Positions 58,447 through 64,000 of a DNA stretch of 64,000 bases are shown one piece after another. The notes beneath the pieces are model-generated. The model saw nothing but the letters and a program-made list of their open reading frames with translations. It was not told where the DNA came from and did no database searches. This DNA is from Terrabacter sp. Root85 (GTDB lineage: Bacteria > Actinomycetota > Actinomycetes > Actinomycetales > Dermatophilaceae): assembly GCF_001429185.1 (NCBI RefSeq), contig NZ_LMIW01000008.1, forward strand, positions 124,001-188,000, read 5' to 3'. Every line of letters starts with the position of its first letter. Positions within the stretch are counted from its first letter, which is position 1. The position numbers and the translations under genes are program-made.

Positions 58447-60588
58447 TCAGCCCGCGGTCGAGCGCCAGACGTGCATCGACGCGGCCTCCATCGCGACGGG
58501 CGTCCCGGCAGCGCAGTCCCCGGCCGGGGGAGTGGGCCGCTCCCCGGCGCTGTCCCAGAGCAGCTCGTAGGCCGTGGCGCCCGGCGCCTTCGGCAGCGTG
58601 ACCTCGGCCTTCTGGGCCGACCCGTTGACGACGATGAGCACCGACTGCTGGTCGAGTCGCGCACCGTCGTAGAGGGCCTGGAGGACGTGGGCGGCGGGCC
58701 CGTCCCAGCGGTCGCCCATGGGGTGCCCGTCGGAGGCGAACCACGCGAGGTCGGTCGAGCCGTCCGCATGGATCTGCCTGCCGGAGAAGAACGCCCGCTG
58801 CCGGAGCACGGGGTGCTCGTGTCGAAGGCGGACGAGGTGCCGCGTCGTCTCGAGGAGGTCGTCCTGCCAGGGCTCGAGGTCCCACGACATCCAGCTGATC
58901 TCGTTGTCCTGGGAGTAGGGGTTGTTGTTGCCGCGCTGGCTGCGACCCACCTCGTCGCCGGCGTTGAGCATCGGCACGCCCGTCGACAGCAGGAGCGTGC
59001 CGAGCAGGTTGCGGATCGACCGGCGTCGCGCAGCGGTGATGTCGGGGTCGTCGCTGCGACCCTCCACGCCGTGGTTCCACGACCGGTTGTCGTTGGACCC
59101 GTCGGCGCCGCTGTGGCCGTTGGCGCCGTTGTGCTTGGTGTCGTAGGTCGTGAGGTCGGCGAGCGTGAAGCCGTCGTGGGCCGTGACGAAGTTGACCGAG
59201 GCGATGGCGCCGCGGTCGTGGCGGTCGAAGAGGTCCTGTGACCCCGCCAGGCGGGTCGCCAGCTCGCGGACGCCGTGGCCGACCCCTCCCGACGCGGAGG
59301 CGGCGAGGTCGCGCAGCCAGAAGGTCCGGGTCGCGTCGCGGTAGCGGTCGTTCCACTCCGAGAACGGGGGCGGGAACTGGCCCGTGCGCCAGCCGTGGAT
59401 GCCGAGGTCCCACGGCTCGGCGACGAGCTTGGCGCGGGACAGGACGGGGTCGGTGCGCAGGGCCACGAGGAAGGGGTGGTCGCGGTCGTAGCCGTCGTCC
59501 TTGCCGCGGCCCAGTGCGACGGCGAGGTCGAAGCGGAAGCCGTCGACGTGGCACTCCTGCACCCAGTAGCGCAGCGAGTCGAGCACCATCTTGGCCACGA
59601 CCGGGTGCGTGAGATCGAGCGTGTTGCCGCACCCCGTGACGTCGATGTCGCGGCCGCGACCGTCGACGCGGTAGTACGCCCGCTGGTCGAGCCCGCGCCA
59701 CGAGAGCGTCATCCCCTCGCGGGCGTTCTCGGCCGTGTGGTTGTAGACGACGTCCAGGAGCACCTCGATGCCGGCGGCGTGCAGGTCCTTGACCATCGTC
59801 TTGAACTCGTCGAGGGCGCCCTGCGGGTCGGCCGTCGCCGCGTACGCGGCGTGCGGCGCGAAGAAGCCGAGCGTGTTGTAGCCCCAGTGGTTCGTCAGGC
59901 CGCGCAGCACGAGGTCGGGCTCGTGGGTGAACGTGTGGACCGGAAGGAGCTCGACCGCGGTGACCCCCAGCCCGAGCAGGTGGTCGACGAACGCGGGGTG
60001 GGCGAGGCCGGCATACGTCCCGCGCAGCTCCTCGGGGACGCCCGGGTGCAGCTGGGTGGCGTTCTTGACGTGGACCTCGTAGATCAGCGACTCGGTGAGT
60101 GAGCGCCTCGGGAAATCGTCTGCACCCCAGTCGAACTCGTCCTCGACGATGACGCAACGAGGCAGGTGCGGGGCCGAGTCGCGGTCGTCGCGCACCCAGA
60201 GGTCACCGCGCAGGTCCGGGCCGACGTGGTGGGCGTAGACGGCGGGGTCGAGGAGCACCCCGCCCTCGATGGCCCGGGCGTAGGGGTCGAGGAGCAGCTT
60301 GGCGGGGTTGTGCAGCAGGGACCGGTCCGGGTCCCAGTCGCCGTCGACGCGGAAGCCGTAGCGCTGCCCGGCCCCGACCCCGGGCACGGTGTCGAACCAC
60401 GTGCCGTGCGCGCGATGCCGGAGCGGCACCCGGCGCTCGGTCTCGGTGCCGTCGGCGGCGATGTCGAAGAGGCAGACCTCGACGGCCCTGGCGTGGCCGG
60501 CGTAGACGGAGAACTGGGCTCCTTCGGCGGTGAGCCGGACCCCGTGCTCGGGAGGCAGGTCTGGCGTCGTGGGAGGGGGCGGGCACAT
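58447..60588 (-). CDS. glgX: Glycogen debranching enzyme (isoamylase type)
   Basis: A 713-residue GH13_11 enzyme that hydrolyses alpha-1,6 branches left by phosphorylase. The N-terminal CBM48-like domain (VEVCLFDIAADGTE, GYRFGFRV is here QRYGFRVDGDWDP) precedes the barrel with VELLPVHTFTHEP, LLDVVYNHTAE, nucleophile VDGFRFDLAVALG, acid LVAEPWDLG and FVTAHDGFTLADL. It ends convergently with glgP. The ATG at 60588 has a -10 box 7 nt upstream. Confidence 0.95.
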   Translation of the reverse strand: MCPPPPTTPDLPPEHGVRLTAEGAQFSVYAGHARAVEVCLFDIAADGTETERRVPLRHRAHGTWFDTVPGVGAGQRYGFRVDGDWDPDRSLLHNPAKLLLDPYARAIEGGVLLDPAVYAHHVGPDLRGDLWVRDDRDSAPHLPRCVIVEDEFDWGADDFPRRSLTESLIYEVHVKNATQLHPGVPEELRGTYAGLAHPAFVDHLLGLGVTAVELLPVHTFTHEPDLVLRGLTNHWGYNTLGFFAPHAAYAATADPQGALDEFKTMVKDLHAAGIEVLLDVVYNHTAENAREGMTLSWRGLDQRAYYRVDGRGRDIDVTGCGNTLDLTHPVVAKMVLDSLRYWVQECHVDGFRFDLAVALGRGKDDGYDRDHPFLVALRTDPVLSRAKLVAEPWDLGIHGWRTGQFPPPFSEWNDRYRDATRTFWLRDLAASASGGVGHGVRELATRLAGSQDLFDRHDRGAIASVNFVTAHDGFTLADLTTYDTKHNGANGHSGADGSNDNRSWNHGVEGRSDDPDITAARRRSIRNLLGTLLLSTGVPMLNAGDEVGRSQRGNNNPYSQDNEISWMSWDLEPWQDDLLETTRHLVRLRHEHPVLRQRAFFSGRQIHADGSTDLAWFASDGHPMGDRWDGPAAHVLQALYDGARLDQQSVLIVVNGSAQKAEVTLPKAPGATAYELLWDSAGERPTPPAGDCAAGTPVAMEAASMHVWRSTAG

Positions 60589-60595
60589 GTGTCTG

Positions 60596-60601
60596 AGCGT
60601 A
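60596..60601 (-). promoter_or_regulatory. -10 box (TACGCT), leaderless promoter of glgX
   Basis: On the minus strand TACGCT ends 7 nt before the ATG at 60588. Confidence 0.55.
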
Positions 60602-60654
60602 GGGGGTGGCCGATCGCACCCCCGGGCCGGATCGACCTCGTCGCGCAGGCTCGT

Positions 60655-60660
60655 TACGGT
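60655..60660 (+). promoter_or_regulatory. -10 box (TACGGT), leaderless promoter of the YbjN gene
   Basis: TACGGT ends 6 nt before the ATG at 60667. Confidence 0.6.
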
Positions 60661-60666
60661 TGGCGC

Positions 60667-61173
60667 ATGACCGATCCGACTTCGCTGCCCAACTTCATGC
60701 CGAGCGCGCCCGACGCCGGCCCCAACGGAGCCCCTGTCAGTGACGCGCCCGTGCGTGACCGCATCCTCGACGTGCTCAAGGGCCTCGGCATCGGGGCGAG
60801 CATCGACGGGGACGGCGACCTCGAGTTCGCCATCGTCGACGACCAGGGCACCAGCACGACCCTCTTCGCCCGCATCGCCGAGGGAGACCTCGCCCTCGTC
60901 CGCTTCTTCGGCCAGTGGCAGCTCGCCGAGCCCGTCTCGTCCGATCGCAACGAGCGCCTCGCCCGCTGCAACGACCTGACGATGCAGCTCAACATCGTCA
61001 AGCTCTCCCTCGTCCAGGAGAGCCTCGTCGTCTCGGCCGAGCACGTCGTGACCCCGAACGCCGACCTCGACATCCTCGTGCCGCTGTCGGTCAACCACAT
61101 CCTCCAGAGCGTCGGCTTCTTCTTCCAGTCCTGGCTGCCGATGGACGACGCGCCCGCTCCCGGCGACGCCTGA
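60667..61173 (+). CDS. YbjN domain protein
   Basis: A 168-residue soluble protein. After a Pro/Ala-rich N-terminus (1-~25) comes a single YbjN/type III secretion chaperone-like fold: VRDRILDVLKGLGIGASIDGDGDLEFAIVD, LALVRFFGQWQL, and DLTMQLNIVKLSLVQESLVVSAEHVV. YbjN proteins affect stress responses in enterobacteria; no activity is known here. The stop overlaps the hydratase start by one base (TGATG), so the pair is co-translated. Confidence 0.78.
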   Translation: MTDPTSLPNFMPSAPDAGPNGAPVSDAPVRDRILDVLKGLGIGASIDGDGDLEFAIVDDQGTSTTLFARIAEGDLALVRFFGQWQLAEPVSSDRNERLARCNDLTMQLNIVKLSLVQESLVVSAEHVVTPNADLDILVPLSVNHILQSVGFFFQSWLPMDDAPAPGDA

Positions 61174-61952
61174 TGGGTGAGTTCGTCCGGCTCGAGGTCG
61201 AGGACGGCGTCGGCACGATCCGTCTCGACCGGCCGAAGATGAACGCCCTCAACGTCCAGGTCCAGGAGGAGATCCGCGAGGCCGCCGCCGAGGCGACCGC
61301 GCGCACCGACGTGAAGGCGGTCATCGTCTACGGCGGTGAGCGGGTCTTCGCCGCCGGGGCGGACATCAAGGAGATGCAGACGATGTCGTACACCGACATG
61401 GTCGAGCGCTCCGGTCCGCTCATGAGCTCGATCAGCGCCGTGGCGCGCATCCCCAAGCCGGTCATCGCCGCGATCACCGGGTATGCGCTCGGTGGAGGCT
61501 GCGAGCTGGCGCTCGCGTGCGACTTCCGGGTCGTCGCCGACGACGCGAAGCTCGGCCAGCCCGAGATCCTCCTCGGCATCATCCCGGGCGCCGGCGGCAC
61601 GCAGCGCCTCTCGCGGCTCGTCGGAGCCTCGCGCGCCAAGGAGATCATCTTCAGCGGCCGCTTCGTCGACGCCCAGGAGGCGCTCGCCATCGGCCTCGCC
61701 GACAAGGTCGTGCCGGCCGCCGACGTCTACACCGCCTCGCGTGAGTGGGCCTCGACCTTCGTCGGCGCCGCATCGTATGCCGTCCGCGCCGCCAAGGAGG
61801 CCATCGACCGTGGTCTCGAGGTCGACCTCGAGACCGGGCTGGAGATCGAGCGTCTGCTCTTCGCCTCCCTCTTCGCGACGAAGGACCGGGAGATCGGCAT
61901 GTCCTCGTTCGTCGAGCACGGCCCGGGCAAGGCGCAGTTCGAGGGTCGATGA
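61173..61952 (+). CDS. Enoyl-CoA hydratase/crotonase
   Basis: A 259-residue crotonase-fold hydratase. The oxyanion-hole segment is FAAGADIKEM, and both catalytic acids are present: ALGGGCELALACDF and GQPEILLGIIPGAGGTQRL. It adds water to trans-2-enoyl-CoA, and crotonyl-CoA is a plausible substrate. Together with the thiolase, the dehydrogenase and Ccr coded upstream this would connect 3-hydroxybutyryl-CoA to crotonyl-CoA, but the gene is 20 kb away and may simply serve beta-oxidation. Confidence 0.92.
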   Translation: MGEFVRLEVEDGVGTIRLDRPKMNALNVQVQEEIREAAAEATARTDVKAVIVYGGERVFAAGADIKEMQTMSYTDMVERSGPLMSSISAVARIPKPVIAAITGYALGGGCELALACDFRVVADDAKLGQPEILLGIIPGAGGTQRLSRLVGASRAKEIIFSGRFVDAQEALAIGLADKVVPAADVYTASREWASTFVGAASYAVRAAKEAIDRGLEVDLETGLEIERLLFASLFATKDREIGMSSFVEHGPGKAQFEGR

Positions 61953-62043
61953 CCCTCACCCGTACGCCGCTCGAGGCGGACCCGCGGCGCCCGTGCCGGT
62001 GGGTCCGCCTCGGGCGTCTCCGGGAGCTCGGGGGGACTCGGCC

Positions 62044-62391
62044 GTGACCGCCGTGCCGGGGCGCGGGCCCCTCGACGTCCTCGTCGTCTACGTCCCCGTC
62101 GGCGACACCGACGCAGTGCTCGGGGCGCTCTTCGCCGCCGGGGCCGGGGCGGTCGGCGACTACCGCGAGTGCGCCTTCGTCACCCGCGGCACGGGACAGT
62201 TCCGGCCGGTCGAGGGTGCGACCCCGACGATCGGCGTCGTCGGGGACCTCGAGAAGGTCGCCGAGAACCGCGTCGAGGTCGTCCTCGAGCGGAGGCTGCG
62301 GGCCGACGTCGTCGCCGCGCTCCGGGCCGCGCACCCCTACGAGGAGCCGGCCTTCCACGTCCTCGAGACCGCCGACGTCGACCCGGCCTGA
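62044..62391 (+). CDS. CutA/NIF3 C-terminal-like small protein
   Basis: A 115-residue protein with the fold pattern of the YqfO/NIF3 insert domain related to CutA1: VLVVYVPVGDTDAVLGALFAAGAGAVGDYRECAFVTRGTGQFRP, then LEKVAENRVEVVLERRLRADVVAALRAAHPYEEPAFHV. Stand-alone copies occur in many bacteria and may bind metals or act as PII-like oligomers. The start is GTG at 62044. Function unknown. Confidence 0.75.
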   Translation: MTAVPGRGPLDVLVVYVPVGDTDAVLGALFAAGAGAVGDYRECAFVTRGTGQFRPVEGATPTIGVVGDLEKVAENRVEVVLERRLRADVVAALRAAHPYEEPAFHVLETADVDPA

Positions 62392-62420
62392 CGGTTCGGC
62401 GCCCAGGTCGGTATGCCGTC

Positions 62421-62490
62421 CGGCGCAGGAACTGCGCCATGGCCCGGTCTCGTGCACGGCGGAGGTGGGTTCGGCGCAGGAACTCCGCCG
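62421..62490. repeat. REP-like doublet with CGGCGCAGGAACT cores
   Basis: CGGCGCAGGAACT occurs at 62421-62433 and again at 62472-62484. The first forms a perfect hairpin (GGCGCAG-GAA-CTGCGCC); the second has one C-C mismatch. They are followed by GGCCCGGTC and GGCGCGGTC, so the diverged repeat unit is about 30 nt. The doublet sits just after the short-chain dehydrogenase gene. Confidence 0.65.
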
Positions 62491-62504
62491 CGGCGCGGTC
62501 CGGC

Positions 62505-63303
62505 TCAGGAGGTCTTGAAGCCGCCGTTGCTGTGGAGCAGCTGGCCGTTGATCCAGCCGCCCTGCTCCGAGAGCAGGAAACGCACGAGGTCGGCCGTGTC
62601 GCGCGGCGTGCCGAGTCGGCCGGCCGGGGTGTCGGCGGTGCCGAGCGCCCGGATCCGGTCGTCCATCCAGCCCGTGTCGATCGGACCGGGGTTGATGACG
62701 TTGGCCCGCACCCCGCGGTCCGCCAGCTCGACGGCCGCCGCGATGACGATGCGGTCGAGGGCACCCTTGCTCGAGCCGTAGGGCAGGTTGTGCGCGGTGT
62801 GGTCGCTCGTCAGGGCCACGACGTGGGCGGCGGCAGGCCCGACGGGCTCCTGGACCGGCAGCCGCCCGGCCACGGCCCGGATGAGGAGCCACGTGGCGCG
62901 GGCGTTGACGGCGTAGTGCCGCTCCCAGCTCTCGAGCGAGGTCGTGAGGATCCCCGCTGTCGACCGACTCGCAGTGCGACATGACGAGGCCGGTCACGGG
63001 TCCGAGTCGCCCCGTCGCCGTGGCGACGAGCGCCTCGGGGACAGCCGGGTCCGAGAGGTCGCCGGGCAGGAGCTCGACGCGGCGACCCAGGGCTCGGCAC
63101 TCGTCGGCGACGGCTGCCGGGTCGTCGGCGCCGCGCTCGTAGCCGAGCCGATCGTCGTAGGGCTGCCAGTGCCCGAGGGCGAGGTCCCAGCCGTCCGCGG
63201 CGAGTCCGAGGGCGAGCTCGGAGCCGATCGAGCGACGCCTGCCGACCCCGGTGACGAGGGCGACCCGGGGGCGCGTGGACGGGACGGGGGAGGCGGACGA
63301 CAT
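62505..63303 (-). pseudogene. Frameshifted short-chain dehydrogenase/reductase
   Basis: The gene reads as an SDR in two frames. From ATG 63303, VALVTGVGRRRSIGSELALGLAADG (NAD motif) continues to TGLVMSHCESVDSG. At a CCCC run on the plus strand (62952-62955; GGGG in the coding strand) the frame is lost; dropping one G restores ILTTSLESWERHYAVNARATWLL, then the catalytic YGSSKGALDR and NPGPIDTGWM to the stop at 62505. Both halves look conserved, so this is either a recent +1 mutation or a sequencing error in a homopolymer. Intact, it would be an oxidoreductase of about 265 residues resembling 3-oxoacyl-reductase-like SDRs. Confidence 0.8.
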
Positions 63304-63450
63304 GGCGCCCATCCTTCGCAGTTCGGACAACGCTCGACAACCGGTTTGCCTCGTCCCAGCCCTCCCGGCAGGCCCACGGCGTGCGCGCGGACGACGGGGG
63401 ACGGCATACGCCAGGGGTCTGGTGGTGAGCGTCACGCCAGAGGCGTGCGG

Positions 63451-63468
63451 ACTGAGCGGGCGCTCAGT
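63451..63468. promoter_or_regulatory. Palindrome ACTGAGCG-GG-CGCTCAGT upstream of etfB
   Basis: A perfect 8-bp inverted repeat with a 2-nt centre, 81 bp before the etfB start. The shape is that of a TetR-family operator. No regulator gene is adjacent in the window. Confidence 0.6.
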
Positions 63469-63549
63469 GAGAGGATGGACGGCAGTGCCGGAGCGACCTC
63501 CGGCAGTTCCATGAGCACCACCACCAGCAACGGAAGAGGACGTTCACCC

Positions 63550-64000
63550 ATGAACATCGTCGTCTGTGTCAAGTACGTGCCGGACGCCCAGGCCGAGCGC
63601 ACGTTCAACGCATCTGACAACACGACCGACCGCGAGAACGTCGACGGCCTGCTGTCGGAGCTCGACGAGTACGCGGTCGAGGAGGCCCTCAAGATCGTCG
63701 AGGCCGGCGAGGGTGAGGTCACCGTCCTGACGGTGGGCCCCGACGCCGCCGCCGACGCCATCAAGAAGGCTCTGCAGATGGGCGCCGACAAGGGTGTGCA
63801 CGTCAACGACGACGCCATCCACGGCTCCGACGCGATCGCGACCTCGCTCGTCCTCGCCGAGGCCATCAAGAAGATCGGGGACGTCGACCTCGTCGTCACC
63901 GGCATGGCCTCCACCGACGGCACCATGGGTGTCGTGCCCGCGATGCTCGCCGAGCGGCTCGGCCTGCCGGCCGTGACGTTCGCGTCCGAGCTGACCGTCG
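63550..64000 (+). CDS. etfB: Electron transfer flavoprotein beta subunit, N-terminal part
   Basis: The first 150 residues of EtfB, running off the window. The N-terminus (NIVVCVKYVPDAQAERTF), the NVDGLLSELDEYAVEEALKI segment and VLTVGPDAAADAIKKALQMGADKG with the following D-L-V-V-T-G are typical. AAGAGGA precedes the ATG. ETF takes electrons from acyl-CoA dehydrogenases, and would do so from methylsuccinyl-CoA dehydrogenase if the ethylmalonyl-CoA pathway is complete. etfA probably follows outside the window. Confidence 0.93.
   Translation, partial: MNIVVCVKYVPDAQAERTFNASDNTTDRENVDGLLSELDEYAVEEALKIVEAGEGEVTVLTVGPDAAADAIKKALQMGADKGVHVNDDAIHGSDAIATSLVLAEAIKKIGDVDLVVTGMASTDGTMGVVPAMLAERLGLPAVTFASELTV

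Overview
The window is chromosomal DNA from a high-GC actinobacterium. Codons end almost always in G or C, GTG and TTG starts are common, and genes often overlap by GTGA, ATGA or TGATG. The gene neighbourhoods (prfA-prmC-tsaC-glyA-wecA-atp operon; DUF2550, cobalamin adenosyltransferase and murA; thiolase-meaB with a divergent epimerase; the GlgE cluster) match Actinomycetes. From overall protein similarity I would place it in Micrococcales, probably Intrasporangiaceae (Janibacter/Knoellia/Tetrasphaera-like). The genus is a guess. No rRNA, tRNA, CRISPR array, prophage or intact insertion sequence was seen.

Layout. 0-4 kb: the end of a family-2 glycosyltransferase, a HAMP-GAF histidine kinase, a lipoprotein and rpmE. 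4-9.4 kb: prfA, prmC, tsaC, glyA and a WecA-type transferase. 9.4-20.6 kb: the F1Fo ATP synthase locus, with a perfect CRP/GlxR-type palindrome just upstream. The operon is split: atpD is parted from atpC by a fragment of a membrane glycosyltransferase, a type II NADH dehydrogenase and a DUF6918 gene on the opposite strand. 20.6-24.5 kb: an AbiEi-like gene flanked by two copies of a 47-nt palindromic repeat, a PduO-type adenosyltransferase, murA with Asp in place of the catalytic Cys, and a STAS protein.

24.5-41.5 kb holds most of the front half of the ethylmalonyl-CoA pathway in scattered units: ethylmalonyl-CoA mutase, a tandem-fused 3-hydroxyacyl-CoA dehydrogenase, crotonyl-CoA carboxylase/reductase, the epimerase, an acetyl-CoA acetyltransferase and MeaB. 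The cobalamin adenosyltransferase lies at 22 kb; an enoyl-CoA hydratase (61 kb) and etfB (63.5 kb) could supply the dehydratase and the electron acceptor. Between them are nucS, an AlkD-like glycosylase, a TetR/dehydrogenase pair with two operators, an AI-2E family permease, a polysaccharide deacetylase and a GH15-like enzyme.

41.7-46 kb carries acetyltransferases, a thiamine-binding protein, a lipoprotein and a YbbN-like protein. 46-60.6 kb is a glycogen/trehalose cluster: a tight minus-strand operon glgE-treS-mak-glgB-pgm-(degenerate kinase), a divergent glgP and a convergent glgX. Together these turn trehalose into branched alpha-glucan through maltose-1-phosphate and break it down again. 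60.6-64 kb has a YbjN protein, the hydratase, a CutA/NIF3-like protein, a frameshifted short-chain dehydrogenase and the start of etfB.

Two window-wide patterns stand out. The oligomer GTATGCC(G)/(C)GGCATAC recurs about 30 times in genes and gaps, far more than base composition predicts. About fifteen genes have a TANNNT -10 box 6-9 nt before the start codon, which implies leaderless mRNAs.
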